Assembly (NCBI RefSeq): GCF_017356035.1
Contig: NZ_JAFIQX010000001.1
Span: forward strand, 930,001-994,000
Source: Longitalea luteola
GTDB taxonomy: Bacteria; Bacteroidota; Bacteroidia; Chitinophagales; Chitinophagaceae
Reading direction: 5' to 3'
DNA length: 64,000 nt
Position numbers and translations under genes: made by a program. This document shows, in pieces, positions 43,139 through 53,428 of the stretch. A model generated the notes under the pieces. It had not been told where the DNA came from. It ran no database searches and worked only from the letters and a program-made list of their open reading frames with translations. Numbering within the stretch: position 1 is the first letter of the stretch; every line of letters starts with the position of its first letter.

Positions 43139-43870
43139 ATGGCACAACCAGCGTCAGATATAATCAGGCAACTTCAGCATGAGATCCTGCCCCTTCAGGG
43201 ATACAGATCTGTATTGGGTGAATCCGCTGTGAAAATTGATCTCAATATCATTAATACCGCATTCCCGAATGCCATATTTCCAACGGGAGCTATACATGAA
43301 TTTATGGTGAACAGCGCGCAGGGAAAGGCGGCGACATCAGGATTCATTGCTGGTATCATCTCCTTTTTAATGAAAGAAGAAGGCGTTGTTTTATGGATCA
43401 GTGCTGAGCCTGCCATTTTCCCGCCAGCCTTTGGTTTTTTCAACATCGATCCTCACCGGATCATTTTTATTGATCCGCGTAATCAGCGGGAGGTAGCCTG
43501 GGCCGTAGAGGAAGCGTTGAAATTACAGGGGCTTGCTGCAGTGATCGGTGAAATGCGCGAACTGGATTTTATCACGAGCAGACGTTTACAGCTGGCTGTA
43601 GAAAAAAGCCGCGTCACCGGATTCTTGCTTAATCACAGTAAAAAGAAAACAAACACCAACGCGGCTCTTTGCCGTTGGCAGATAACGGCTGCACCCAGTA
43701 TCCCCATCGATGATCTGCCTGGTATTGGTTATCCCTGTTGGAAGGTAGACCTGTTAAAGGTTCGTAACGGCCGGCCAGGCTCCTGGGAGATCGCCTGGAT
43801 AAACGGACAGTTTGCTGTGGCCAATGATACCCCGGTATTGATTCAGGAATTGCACAAAAAAACAGGGTGA
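43139..43870 (+). CDS. imuA: ImuA, RecA-like subunit of the DNA-damage mutasome
   Basis: A 243-residue RecA-related protein. It has FPNAIFPTGAIHEFMVNSAQGKAATSGF near the usual P-loop position, but the GPESSGKT-type Walker A is degenerate. Walker-B-like VVLWIS and a following FFNIDPHRIIFIDP fit the family found with imuB and dnaE2. ImuA supports translesion synthesis by DnaE2 and ImuB. It overlaps nothing and is followed one base later by imuB, so the genes are one operon. Confidence 0.88.
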   Translation: MAQPASDIIRQLQHEILPLQGYRSVLGESAVKIDLNIINTAFPNAIFPTGAIHEFMVNSAQGKAATSGFIAGIISFLMKEEGVVLWISAEPAIFPPAFGFFNIDPHRIIFIDPRNQREVAWAVEEALKLQGLAAVIGEMRELDFITSRRLQLAVEKSRVTGFLLNHSKKKTNTNAALCRWQITAAPSIPIDDLPGIGYPCWKVDLLKVRNGRPGSWEIAWINGQFAVANDTPVLIQELHKKTG

Positions 43871-43871
43871 T

Positions 43872-45374
43872 ATGAAAAAGCGTTTTGTGGCCGTGTGGTT
43901 CCATCACCTGGAAACGGATTGGTTTATCGTGCGGCAGCCCGCATTAAGAACGGTTCCCTTTGTGCTTGCCGTGAAAGACCATGGCCGGTTGGTAATTACT
44001 GCCGCCAGCACCCGGGCAGAAGAACAGGGCATAAGAAAAGGGATGGTAGTAGCAGACGCCCGGATGCTGCTGCCTTCACTGGAAGTGCTGGACCATATTC
44101 CCGGCCTTCATGAAAAATTATTATTCAAGCTGGCTGAATGGTGTATCCGCTTCTCTCCCTGCATAGCTATCGATGCGCCGGATGGATTGATCTTCGATGC
44201 CACGGGTTGTGCTTATTTATGGGGCGGCGATATAGACTACCTGTCAACCATTATAAAGCGGCTGAATGGCCGGGGTTATCAGGTTCGGGTGGGAATGGCT
44301 GATACCATTGGCGCCGCCTGGGCCATTGCGCGGTATGGAAGATCTTCGCCGGTGATTGAACCGGGTATGCAATCAACCGTTTTACTCCCTTTGCCACCCG
44401 CTTCGCTTCGCATTGAACAGGAACTGGTGGAGCGGTTGTATAAATTAGGCTTACATCAAATAAAGGATTTTATCAGTATGCCGCAAAGCTCCTTGCGGCG
44501 TCGTTTCGGCCACGCTTTTTTGCAAAGGCTGCACCAGGCCCTTGGCAATGAACCCGAATTTATAGAACCGGTTCAGCCGGTAGAACCTTACCAGGAACGA
44601 TTGCCCTGCCTGGAGCCGATCGTTACCCTCGCCGGCATCGAGATCGCCTTACAGCAGCTGCTGGATAATTTATGCAAGCGGCTCGAGTTGGAACAGAAAG
44701 GCATAAGAACGCTTCGCCTGCAGTGCCACCGGGTAGATGATAGAATTCTCACTGTGGGCATTGGAACCAATCAACCTTCGCGAAACAGGGAACACCTTTT
44801 TAAATTATTTGAGAACAAACTACCTACAATTGAACCTGCATCAGGCATTGAATTATTTTTGCTGGAAGCGGTAAAAGTACAGGATCATTCACCGGTACAG
44901 GAAAAGTTATGGGAAAAAAGAAGCGGCTTGCAGGATACCCCATTGGCTGAGTTGTTAGACCGCTATACCGACCGCTTCGGCGCCCATTGTTTCTACCGGT
45001 ATCTGCCCGATGAGCACTACTGGCCCGAGCGAAGCATCAGGTTGTCACAATCATTGGAAGAGCCAGTAACTACTGCCTGGCGAAAAGATGTGCCAAGGCC
45101 TTTACATCTACTTCCGCAACCACAACCCATACAGGTAACCGCACCTATTCCAGACTACCCACCCATGTTGTTTCGATATAAAGGCCAGTTACATAAAATA
45201 GTAAAAGCCGATGGGCCGGAACGGATCGAGCAGGAATGGTGGATAACAGAAGGAGAGCATCGCGATTATTACTGCGTTGAAGATGAGAAAGGGCAACGTT
45301 TCTGGCTGTTCCGCGCCGGTCATTATGAGGCGGATAAAACGGTTGGTTGGTTCCTGCATGGATTTTTTGCATGA
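43872..45374 (+). CDS. imuB: ImuB, Y-family polymerase-like protein
   Basis: A 500-residue DinB/UmuC-fold protein. It starts MKKRFVAVWFHHLETDWFIV; in active Y-family enzymes this strand carries the first metal-binding Asp, which is not in place here. The second acidic site reads CIAIDAPDGLIFDATG, lacking the Glu of the SxDE motif, so it is probably a catalytically dead clamp- and DnaE2-binding adaptor, as known for ImuB. A HhH-like segment (LYKLGLHQIKDFISMPQSSLRRRFG) and a little-finger region follow. Stop at 45374, with dnaE2 beginning 13 bp later. Confidence 0.92.
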   Translation: MKKRFVAVWFHHLETDWFIVRQPALRTVPFVLAVKDHGRLVITAASTRAEEQGIRKGMVVADARMLLPSLEVLDHIPGLHEKLLFKLAEWCIRFSPCIAIDAPDGLIFDATGCAYLWGGDIDYLSTIIKRLNGRGYQVRVGMADTIGAAWAIARYGRSSPVIEPGMQSTVLLPLPPASLRIEQELVERLYKLGLHQIKDFISMPQSSLRRRFGHAFLQRLHQALGNEPEFIEPVQPVEPYQERLPCLEPIVTLAGIEIALQQLLDNLCKRLELEQKGIRTLRLQCHRVDDRILTVGIGTNQPSRNREHLFKLFENKLPTIEPASGIELFLLEAVKVQDHSPVQEKLWEKRSGLQDTPLAELLDRYTDRFGAHCFYRYLPDEHYWPERSIRLSQSLEEPVTTAWRKDVPRPLHLLPQPQPIQVTAPIPDYPPMLFRYKGQLHKIVKADGPERIEQEWWITEGEHRDYYCVEDEKGQRFWLFRAGHYEADKTVGWFLHGFFA

Positions 45375-45387
45375 TAAAACAGGTGTT

Positions 45388-48300
45388 ATGGAGTATACGG
45401 AACTACAGGTAACCAGTAACTTTAGTTTTTTACGGGGCGCCAGTCATCCGGAGGAAATGATGGAGTATGCGGCGGCTTTGGGTTATAAAGAGATCGCCAT
45501 TACCGATCGCAATACACTGGCCGGGATCGTACGCGCACATGCTGCCGCTAAAAAATCCGGGGTGCGATTGATCGTTGGTTGCCGGCTCGACTTGCAGGAC
45601 GGCCCATCCCTGTTGGTTTATCCAACCGATAAAGCAGCCTATGCCCGCCTTTGCCAGTTACTGACCCGTGGTAACCTGCGTGCAGATAAAGGAGAATGTC
45701 ATTTATACCGGTCTGATGTATATGAGCTGGCCGCAGGGATGCTGTTGATTGTTGTTCCGCCGGAAAAATTAAATGAGCAGTTCCGTTTCGATGAGCTGTT
45801 TATAGCGGTGCTTGAAGAATACAAACAGGTATTTAAAGAACAACTGTATATAGCTGTATCCCGCCAGTATTATGCACACGATACAAAATATATATTCAGG
45901 CTCGCGCAAGTATCACAACAGGTGCAGGTGCCATTGGTAGCTGTGAATGATGTACATTTTCATGAACCGGCCCGGCGGGAGCTCCAGGATATTGTTACCT
46001 GCATCAGGGAGAAATGTACGATCTATACCGCAGGGTACAGGTTACATGCCAATGCAGAACGGTACCTGAAACCGGCTGCTGAAATGATGCGGCTGTTCAG
46101 GCAATACCCGGAAGCTATAGCTAATACGCAAAAGATAGCCGAAGCCTGTCAGTTCAATCTTGATTCACTTACCTATGAATACCCCCAGGAAATTACCAGC
46201 GAGGGCCGCACCCCACAGGAAGAACTTACATTGCTTGCCTGGCAGGGAGCACATGAACGTTTTGGGGAAGTTATCCCCGAAAAAACAATAGCTGCTATTA
46301 AGTATGAGCTCGACTTTATTGAGCAGATGAATTATGCCTCGTATTTTTTAACGGTGTATGATATCGTTCGTTTTGCACGCTCGAAAAATATCCTGTGCCA
46401 GGGCAGGGGTTCTGCCGCCAATTCTACCGTTTGTTATTGTTTGGGCATTACGAGTGTAAACCCCACGAAATTCGATCTGTTGTTTGAGCGGTTTATCAGT
46501 TCGGCCCGCAATGAGCCGCCTGATATTGATGTGGACTTTGAACATGAACGAAGGGAAGAAGTGATCCAGTATGTTTATGAAAAGTACGGGCGCGACCGTG
46601 CAGCGATAGTAGCCACGGTTACCCAGCAACACCAGAAAGGGGCGTTACGGGATGTTGCCAAGGCAATGGGTATTTCTGTTGATACCATTAATCAGTTATC
46701 CGGTTCCATCTGGGATTCCGTCACCGAACGGATAGAAGAAAGAACGATCCGGCAGCAGGGACTTGATCCCGGTGATAAACATTTGCTGAAGGTATTGCAG
46801 CTCACCAATGCATTCATGGGCTTTCCCCGGCAGTTGGGACAACATACAGGCGGCTTCGTCATTACCAAAGGTAAATTGACCGATCTGTGCCCGGTGCTCA
46901 ATGCCCGGATGGAGAACCGCACCTGTATAGAATGGAATAAAGACGATATCGACGCACTTGGATTTATGAAGGTGGATGTACTGGCATTAGGCATGCTGAC
47001 CTGCATTCGTAAAGCGTTTGATCTGGCAAAGCAGCATTATAACCTGGATCTCACGCTGGCCAATATTCCGCAGGATGACCCGGCAGTTTATGAAATGATC
47101 TCGCGTGCCGATACCATCGGCGTATTCCAGATAGAAAGCAGGGCGCAGCAAAGTATGCTGCCGCGTTTAAAGCCAAAGACCTTTTATGACCTGGTAATTG
47201 AGGTGGCCATTGTGCGGCCGGGACCCATACAGGGAGATATGGTGCATCCTTATCTGCGCCGCCGGAATGGCGAAGAGCCGGTGGTTTATCCATCGAAAGA
47301 ACTCGAGGAAATATTAGGGCGTACCCTGGGCGTTCCCTTATTCCAGGAACAGGCTATGAAAATTGCCATAGTTGCGGCAGGTTTTACGCCATCCGAAGCA
47401 GACGCATTGCGCAGAAGTATGGCTACTTTCAAGTCCCAGGGCATGATCACGAAGTTCCAGGAAAAACTGGTCAGGGGTATGACAGAAAGAGGTTATCCGC
47501 TGGAATTTGCACAAAGGGTATTTAAACAGCTGGAAGGTTTTGGCTCCTATGGTTTCCCCGAGAGCCATGCGGCCAGCTTCGCTTTGCTGGTGTACGTGAG
47601 CAGCTGGCTCAAATGTTATTATCCCGATGTTTTTGCCGGTGCCTTACTGAACAGTATGCCGATGGGTTTTTACCAGCCGGCGCAGATCGTTATTGATGCC
47701 AGGAATCATGGGGTAGACGTTAGACCCGTAGATATAAATTTTTCGGATTGGGATAATACCCTCGAAGAGAAAGCAGGCGCCCATTGCGCTTTACGGCTCG
47801 GTTTCAGGCAGATAAAAGGGTTGCGCAAAGAAGATGTGCACATACTGGTTAGTAAAAGAAACGGAGGTTATAGAAGCATTCATGAGTGTAGGGACACCGG
47901 ATTATCCAATAGCTGTTTGGAATTGCTGGCTGATGCAGATGCCTTCCGTTCGCTGGGGCTCGACCGGCGCCAGGCCTTATGGGAAATTTCGGCAAAAGAT
48001 ACTTCCATACAATTGTTCAAAGGCCAGCAACCTGCGGAAGCCGCCAATGAAAATGTACAATTGCCGGAAATGAGTATTTCGGAACATGTGGTACAGGATT
48101 ACGCTGCTTTATCACTTTCATTGAAGGCCCATCCCGTAAGTTTCATCCGCAGTAAACTCGACCAGTTACATATAACGCCGGTTGATCAGCTGGCGGGTCT
48201 GAAAGATGGCGACCTGGTTAAAGTTTCAGGATTAGTACTGGTTCGGCAACGGCCGGGAACTGCAAGTGGCGTTTGTTTTATGACCATTGAAGATGAAACA

Positions 48301-48564
48301 GGGTGGGCGAACCTGGTGATCTTTCAACAGCTGTTCGATCAATACCGAAAAGAGATCCTGCAATCGCGGCTTATTATGGTGGAAGGTAAATTACAAATTG
48401 AAGGAGATGTGATCCATGTAGTGGTTTCCGCCTGTTATAATTTTTCAAAGCTGTTAAAACAGTTAACTGCCTCCCAAAAAGAGCAGGCTGCTTTATTGAC
48501 CTTGTCTCGCGGTGATGAGCGGCCGCCAGGAAAACTATTTGGCGAGGCCAGGAATTTTAAATAA
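45388..48564 (+). CDS. dnaE2: Error-prone DNA polymerase III alpha subunit DnaE2
   Basis: A 1058-residue polymerase (ImuC). ATG 45388 is taken because the PHP domain begins MEYTELQVTSNFSFLRGASH; ATG 45358 would overlap imuB. The catalytic Asp residues lie in PPDIDVDFEHERREEVI. Other landmarks are LCQGRGSAANSTVCYCLGI, QHTGGFVITKGKLTDLCP, FPESHAASFALLVYVSSWLKC and an OB-fold at ~940-1020 (VSGLVLVRQRPGTASGVCFM). It performs error-prone bypass of DNA lesions with ImuA and ImuB. The stop is four bases from the convergent amylase gene's stop. Confidence 0.95.
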   Translation: MEYTELQVTSNFSFLRGASHPEEMMEYAAALGYKEIAITDRNTLAGIVRAHAAAKKSGVRLIVGCRLDLQDGPSLLVYPTDKAAYARLCQLLTRGNLRADKGECHLYRSDVYELAAGMLLIVVPPEKLNEQFRFDELFIAVLEEYKQVFKEQLYIAVSRQYYAHDTKYIFRLAQVSQQVQVPLVAVNDVHFHEPARRELQDIVTCIREKCTIYTAGYRLHANAERYLKPAAEMMRLFRQYPEAIANTQKIAEACQFNLDSLTYEYPQEITSEGRTPQEELTLLAWQGAHERFGEVIPEKTIAAIKYELDFIEQMNYASYFLTVYDIVRFARSKNILCQGRGSAANSTVCYCLGITSVNPTKFDLLFERFISSARNEPPDIDVDFEHERREEVIQYVYEKYGRDRAAIVATVTQQHQKGALRDVAKAMGISVDTINQLSGSIWDSVTERIEERTIRQQGLDPGDKHLLKVLQLTNAFMGFPRQLGQHTGGFVITKGKLTDLCPVLNARMENRTCIEWNKDDIDALGFMKVDVLALGMLTCIRKAFDLAKQHYNLDLTLANIPQDDPAVYEMISRADTIGVFQIESRAQQSMLPRLKPKTFYDLVIEVAIVRPGPIQGDMVHPYLRRRNGEEPVVYPSKELEEILGRTLGVPLFQEQAMKIAIVAAGFTPSEADALRRSMATFKSQGMITKFQEKLVRGMTERGYPLEFAQRVFKQLEGFGSYGFPESHAASFALLVYVSSWLKCYYPDVFAGALLNSMPMGFYQPAQIVIDARNHGVDVRPVDINFSDWDNTLEEKAGAHCALRLGFRQIKGLRKEDVHILVSKRNGGYRSIHECRDTGLSNSCLELLADADAFRSLGLDRRQALWEISAKDTSIQLFKGQQPAEAANENVQLPEMSISEHVVQDYAALSLSLKAHPVSFIRSKLDQLHITPVDQLAGLKDGDLVKVSGLVLVRQRPGTASGVCFMTIEDETGWANLVIFQQLFDQYRKEILQSRLIMVEGKLQIEGDVIHVVVSACYNFSKLLKQLTASQKEQAALLTLSRGDERPPGKLFGEARNFK

Positions 48565-48568
48565 ACAT

Positions 48569-50062
48569 TTACTGCTGTTGGTCAGCCTGCACCCAAACCG
48601 ATACCGAGCCCGGGTTCACGGGAAATTCAGCCCACCCATCATCTCCGATCGTAATTAACGCCGGATGGTTGCCCAGCAGGTCTGTAAACTGCCGGCCGGC
48701 ATGGGAAGCGCCCATTTCCATCCGCTTCGTTTTGCCGTCGCCGTTGCTGAGTATTACCGCACATCCTGATCCCGCATGCGCCGGATCCCCCGCTCTTGTA
48801 AAGCCGATACAATTAGGATCATCAAAGTAGTCACGCTGAAACCCGTAGGCATAGCGGCGCCGTGCGGTAAGTAATTTATCGAGGTTGGCACATTTTTCCA
48901 GCCAGATCTCGTGCTCGCTGCCATCGGGTGCTTTCCCGAAATAATGGCCCCCATAAAGATCGGCGTAGAACACACAGGGATAACCTTGTTCGCGCAGCAG
49001 GATCAACGCGTAAGCCAGCGGCTTGAACCAGGTTTGAACAGGGGCTTCGAGCAGTTCCAGAGGTTGTGTATCATGATTGCTTACAATGGTAACAGCCAGC
49101 TCCGGTTTTTTCTCCAGGATGCAGTTGGTGAGCACCTGACGCAGGTCATACTCCTTTCCCTGGTTTCCCGCCAGATAGAAGTTTCTTTGAAGGGGCGCAT
49201 CGAACAAGGACAAACGGGCTCCCGTTGCTTCCATGAATTGCAGCATAATGGACAGGTCTTCGGGCGCCCAGTATTCGCCCACGGCGAAAAGGTCTGGTTT
49301 CAGGGTGCGCATATAATCGATCCATTCAGCAATGAAACCGGGCGTCATATGTTTCACTGCATCCAGTCGTACCCCATCGAAGGGCGCCTCCCGGAAATAC
49401 CAGGCGCCCCAGTTCCTGAGCTCTTCCCGCACGGCCGGGTTACGGAACTCGATATCCGCACCCATCAGGTAATCATAGTTACCTTTTTCCCTGGCCACCA
49501 CCGGCTGCCAGCCATCTCCATATTCATTGGCTATACTATAGATGGCCTCTTCATTCAGGTTATCGGCGTAGTCAACGCCTGAGAAGCAGCGGTGATCCCA
49601 GATAAAAGCGGAATATTTGCCCTTGCGGCCGGGAAAAGTGAAACGGGTATAGGCATCGATCTCGATGGGTTCGCCCAGCAGCTCTTTCCGGTTTTCAGGG
49701 TTCACTCTGTACACCTTGATCCTTTCTTTTTCATCGGCGCCTGATTTGTGATTTAATACTACATCGGCGTAAACGCCAATACCTTTCTCTTTAAGCGTGC
49801 GGATAGCGTTCTGTAATTCCTGTTTGGTGCCATACCTTGTACGTACAGAACCCTTTTGATCGAATTCGCCCAGATCGTACAGGTCGTATGCATCGTAGCC
49901 GCTGGCGAACGCACCCTCACTGCCTTTACAGGCAGGCGGCAACCACACAGCCGTTACGCCAAGCTCCTTTAGTTCCGAAGCCTTTTCGCTGGCATGGTTC
50001 CACAAGCTTCCATCTGCCGGCCAGTGGAAGTAAAAGAATTGCATCATTGTACCGTTTCTCAT
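48569..50062 (-). CDS. Cytoplasmic alpha-amylase (GH13_5, AmyA-like)
   Basis: A 497-residue enzyme without signal peptide. It starts MRNGTMMQFFYFHWPADG, parallel to E. coli AmyA (MRNPTLLQ), which supports the start at 50062. GH13 regions are VYADVVLNHKSGAD (I), FDGVRLDAVKHM (II, nucleophile Asp), LFAVGEYWAPEDL (III, Glu) and VSNHDTQPLE (IV, Asp). It would degrade intracellular or imported alpha-1,4-glucan. It is convergent with dnaE2 and divergent from the bestrophin gene. Confidence 0.92.
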   Translation of the reverse strand: MRNGTMMQFFYFHWPADGSLWNHASEKASELKELGVTAVWLPPACKGSEGAFASGYDAYDLYDLGEFDQKGSVRTRYGTKQELQNAIRTLKEKGIGVYADVVLNHKSGADEKERIKVYRVNPENRKELLGEPIEIDAYTRFTFPGRKGKYSAFIWDHRCFSGVDYADNLNEEAIYSIANEYGDGWQPVVAREKGNYDYLMGADIEFRNPAVREELRNWGAWYFREAPFDGVRLDAVKHMTPGFIAEWIDYMRTLKPDLFAVGEYWAPEDLSIMLQFMEATGARLSLFDAPLQRNFYLAGNQGKEYDLRQVLTNCILEKKPELAVTIVSNHDTQPLELLEAPVQTWFKPLAYALILLREQGYPCVFYADLYGGHYFGKAPDGSEHEIWLEKCANLDKLLTARRRYAYGFQRDYFDDPNCIGFTRAGDPAHAGSGCAVILSNGDGKTKRMEMGASHAGRQFTDLLGNHPALITIGDDGWAEFPVNPGSVSVWVQADQQQ

Positions 50063-50269
50063 CGCATTTATTTACGGGGACATTGTAGAGGCAGGATATA
50101 GTATGCAAAACACAAGCCATTGAAAAAGGATGGGTTGGATGACATTACTGCCGGGTGAAAAATTTGCAGGCCTGTCAATGGAACAAGAAAATTTTTCAGC
50201 ATTTCCCGCCAGTGCTGTCCCCGGCCCACCGTTTGCAATGCGGAAAATCAGGTGTAAAAATCAACAGGT

Positions 50270-51163
50270 ATGCTTTTAGAAAAAAAATTTCCGTTGGGAT
50301 ACATAGTTAAAAAAGTAAGGTTCGATCTGGTAATGGTGATATTGGTGGGCTTATGCGCTCATTTTATCAGTGACCGTTATGAGAACTTTTTACCTGAGAT
50401 ACCGCTTAACATTCCCATCTTTTTAGGTACCGCCATCTCAGTGTTGTTATCCTTTAAGATGAACCAGTCATACGACCGCTGGTGGGAGGCTAGAAAGATC
50501 TGGGGCTCTATTGTGAACGACTCACGCAATCTCATTATTCAGTTACAATCATTTTTGAAGAAGGACCATATATCACTCATACGAACAATCGCTTACCGGC
50601 AAATTGCCTGGTGTTACTGTCTCGGACAGTCGTTGCGTGGCCTGCCACCGTTAGAGAACATACATGCGTATGTGAGTAAAGAAGACCTGGAAGCTATACG
50701 ATCGCATAATAACAAACCCCTTGCCATTGTACAACTCAGTGCACGCGACCTGCAGCAGGTAAAGGAATCAGGCGACCTCGATGTGTTCTCTCATGTTGAA
50801 CTTAACAGTACCCTATGTTCTCTCGTGGATTATATGGGTATGGCCGAAAGGATCAATAATACCGTGTTCCCGGTCACTTACAGGTACTATCTGCATCTTA
50901 TTATCTATATTTTCGTCGTGACGCTCTCCATTGCCATGGAGGATGTGGATGCGCTGTTCAAGCTGCCGCTCCTGGTGCTCATCTGCGGATGTTTTTTCCT
51001 GATCGAAAAAAGCGCTTACCATTTGCAGGATCCATTCCGGAACCGGCCCAGTGATACGCCGATGACTTCCATTGCCCGCACCATCGAAATAAATATCAGG
51101 CAATTGCTGGGCGAAAAGGAAGTGCCTGCACCGCTGGCGCCAAAAGGTTTTTATGTTTATTAA
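50270..51163 (+). CDS. Bestrophin family anion channel
   Basis: A 297-residue membrane protein. ISVLLSFKMNQSYDRWWEARKIWGSIVNDSRNL is the diagnostic bestrophin stretch. Hydrophobic helices are found at ~18-35, ~45-62, ~208-228 and ~232-250, and the closing YHLQDPFRNRPSDTPMTSI is usual. Bacterial bestrophins form pentameric channels for anions or, in some, cations; selectivity is not predictable here. Confidence 0.92.
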   Translation: MLLEKKFPLGYIVKKVRFDLVMVILVGLCAHFISDRYENFLPEIPLNIPIFLGTAISVLLSFKMNQSYDRWWEARKIWGSIVNDSRNLIIQLQSFLKKDHISLIRTIAYRQIAWCYCLGQSLRGLPPLENIHAYVSKEDLEAIRSHNNKPLAIVQLSARDLQQVKESGDLDVFSHVELNSTLCSLVDYMGMAERINNTVFPVTYRYYLHLIIYIFVVTLSIAMEDVDALFKLPLLVLICGCFFLIEKSAYHLQDPFRNRPSDTPMTSIARTIEINIRQLLGEKEVPAPLAPKGFYVY

Positions 51164-51164
51164 C

Positions 51165-51190
51165 CTTTTCAGCTTTGAAAAGATTTTTTC
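51165..51190 (+). terminator. Terminator of the bestrophin gene
   Basis: CTTTTCA (51165-51171) pairs with TGAAAAG (51176-51182), followed by six T residues. The stem is short but directly follows the stop codon. Confidence 0.55.
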
Positions 51191-51333
51191 GGCAGATGCT
51201 GGTTAGCTGCTGTTTCAAACATATATAATAGAATATTACATCATTTAAATGAAATATGCCATTTTCAAAAGGAGGACGTCTTGCTTAATTTGATCGCGCA
51301 TCGCCATACAGCAAAACCAGAACTAACGACGAC

Positions 51334-51921
51334 TTGCCGCTGCAGCGCCATGTTCCTCGTTTTTCTAACAGACAACGATTGTCGAACACCGAGGCTAACA
51401 TATTATACAGGTTCCTGCAACGGGAGGAAAAAGCGTTTGAAGAAGTATATACGCTCTTTTACGGGCAACTTTGCTACTTCGCGGAAAAACTGGTTATCAG
51501 CAGGCAGCTCGCCGAAGAAATAGTCGTTGACGTTTTTGTCAGAACCTTTCGATCCACTGTTTCAGTTACCAGCATGGAGCATTTGCGGGGCTATTTATTC
51601 CAGGCAGTCAAAAACCAGAGCCTCAACTACCTCAAACGAGAAAAAAGGTATGAGCAACATTTATCCAATTATGCAACAACCAGCCAGCTTGCCATAGAAC
51701 ATTTTGAAAATGAGATGATAGAAACCTCAGCCCTCGAACTGATCTTCCAGATCGCCGAAGGACTGCCGCCGGAATGTAAACGCATTTTCGAATTGCTGTA
51801 TAAAGAACAATTGTGCTACCAGGATATTGCCGTACAACTACAATTACACATACAAACCGTTCGAAATCAAAATGCGCGGGCCATCGCCTACATCCGTAAG
51901 AAGCTGGCTGCCCTGCGTTAA
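51334..51921 (+). CDS. ECF RNA polymerase sigma factor, second locus
   Basis: A 195-residue sigma-70 factor. The start is uncertain: the frame has TTG at 51334 and TTG at 51379 (MSNTEANILYRFLQREEKAF), and no in-frame ATG. Region 2 reads FEEVYTLFYGQLCYFAEKLV, then VVDVFVRTFRS; region 4 reads LPPECKRIFELLYKEQLCYQDIAVQLQLHIQTVRNQNARAI. It precedes FecR (104 bp), SusC and SusD and should drive that operon. Confidence 0.88.
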   Translation: MPLQRHVPRFSNRQRLSNTEANILYRFLQREEKAFEEVYTLFYGQLCYFAEKLVISRQLAEEIVVDVFVRTFRSTVSVTSMEHLRGYLFQAVKNQSLNYLKREKRYEQHLSNYATTSQLAIEHFENEMIETSALELIFQIAEGLPPECKRIFELLYKEQLCYQDIAVQLQLHIQTVRNQNARAIAYIRKKLAALR

Positions 51922-52025
51922 TAACTGTCCTACTGATAATTATTTAAAAAAAACCTGCTTTCCGTGTGGTTGAAACGCCCGGGTGGGTTGTATAACTGGT
52001 AAGAGAAGACCTCTATCGACTGCTT

Positions 52026-53267
52026 ATGGGAATGGATCATTCTGATAAGGAACTTGCCATCATCATTTTAAGATCTGCCTTCACTACCCTTAACCGGGAG
52101 GAGCAGGACAAACTGTCGGTATACCTCAACGCTTCCGAGGCCAACCGGGAAAAGTATCAGGAACTGATCGATGCCGAAGAGCTCCGGCGAAAAATGACGA
52201 TTTATGCCAACAGGAATGAGAACCAAGCCCTCCATTTACAAACCATTCTGCAGCGGGTCAATAATAAAACAAGCGTTTATCCTGTCAATTTCTTTAAAAG
52301 ATACTGGTTGGCAGCAGCCGTGGTATTACTGGCAGCATGCGCCTGGTTGCTTAACCGTACCGTTAAACAAAAAAGAGCCATTTCCACTACAATAGCGGCT
52401 ACGGCAAAAGAAGTAGTGCCTGGCAAAACAGGTGCTTTGCTCACCCTCGATGATGGTTCGCAACTGGTGCTCGATAGTGCGGGTAATGGCATTCTGGCCA
52501 CCCAGCAGGGCGCACAGGTCGTACTGAAAGACGGACAACTTGCTTACGATAAAACAGGCGCCGCCGAAGGTAAATTGATATACAACACACTGGCTACCCC
52601 CAGGGGCAGGGAATTTACATTGGCCTTGCCCGATGGCACCCGCGTGTGGTTGAATTCGGGCAGCTCTATACGTTACCCTGTGGGCTTTGCTTCCAGTGAA
52701 CGTATCGTATACATTACCGGGGAAGCATATCTTGAAGTCGCAAGCCTGAAAGGAGAAAAAGGGAAAAAAATACCCTTTAAAGTGATCATTTCCGCCCAGG
52801 GAGAAACCACTGGAATTGGAGGCACCGAAGTGGAGGTGCTGGGCACACATTTCAATATCAATGCGTATGAAGCAATTTGTAAAACAACGTTGCTGGAAGG
52901 TAAGGTAATCGTGAGGAAGGCGGGAAACCCTTCGGATGCCGCCTCTGACGGATTGGTGCTGCGACCCGGGCAGCACGCTGTGGTGAAGCCCCACTCGCCA
53001 CCGGCTGTTAACTACTCGCCTGATATAGACAAAGTGATGGCATGGCGCAGGGGCTTCTTCAACTTCGATAATGTGGGCTTGCAGGAGGTGATGCAGCAAC
53101 TGGCCCGGTGGTACGATATAGACGTGGAATACGAGGCTGGTGTACCAAACATCCTGTTTGCAGGTGAGCTCAGCCGGGGAATGACATGGCCAGGTGTATT
53201 GAAAGCCCTGGAAGAGTCACAAGTACATTTCAAAACAGCAGGCAGGAAGATCATCATTCTGCCATAG
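52026..53267 (+). CDS. FecR family anti-sigma factor, second locus
   Basis: A 413-residue anti-sigma protein with a cytoplasmic N-terminal helical part, a transmembrane helix at ~94-110 (WLAAAVVLLAACAWLLN), the FecR domain at ~185-300 (LPDGTRVWLNSGSSIRYPVGF, YITGEAYLEVA, VEVLGTHFNINAYE) and DUF4974 at ~340-413. The segment NYSPDIDKVMAW, just before DUF4974, is shared almost base for base with the FecR at 4966. An alternative start is ATG 52032. Confidence 0.92.
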   Translation: MGMDHSDKELAIIILRSAFTTLNREEQDKLSVYLNASEANREKYQELIDAEELRRKMTIYANRNENQALHLQTILQRVNNKTSVYPVNFFKRYWLAAAVVLLAACAWLLNRTVKQKRAISTTIAATAKEVVPGKTGALLTLDDGSQLVLDSAGNGILATQQGAQVVLKDGQLAYDKTGAAEGKLIYNTLATPRGREFTLALPDGTRVWLNSGSSIRYPVGFASSERIVYITGEAYLEVASLKGEKGKKIPFKVIISAQGETTGIGGTEVEVLGTHFNINAYEAICKTTLLEGKVIVRKAGNPSDAASDGLVLRPGQHAVVKPHSPPAVNYSPDIDKVMAWRRGFFNFDNVGLQEVMQQLARWYDIDVEYEAGVPNILFAGELSRGMTWPGVLKALEESQVHFKTAGRKIIILP

Positions 53268-53428
53268 GATATACGATTGCATTACATCATCTTAAAACGT
53301 TGCTATATGAATGAAATAACTTCTGCAATCTATTTCACCTAATAAGTCTACTTACTGTCCATAGGCAGGTATTGAGCTCCCGGCAGGCCGGGGGGCTGTT
53401 GGTTATTTGTTATAAGTCAAAATAATGT

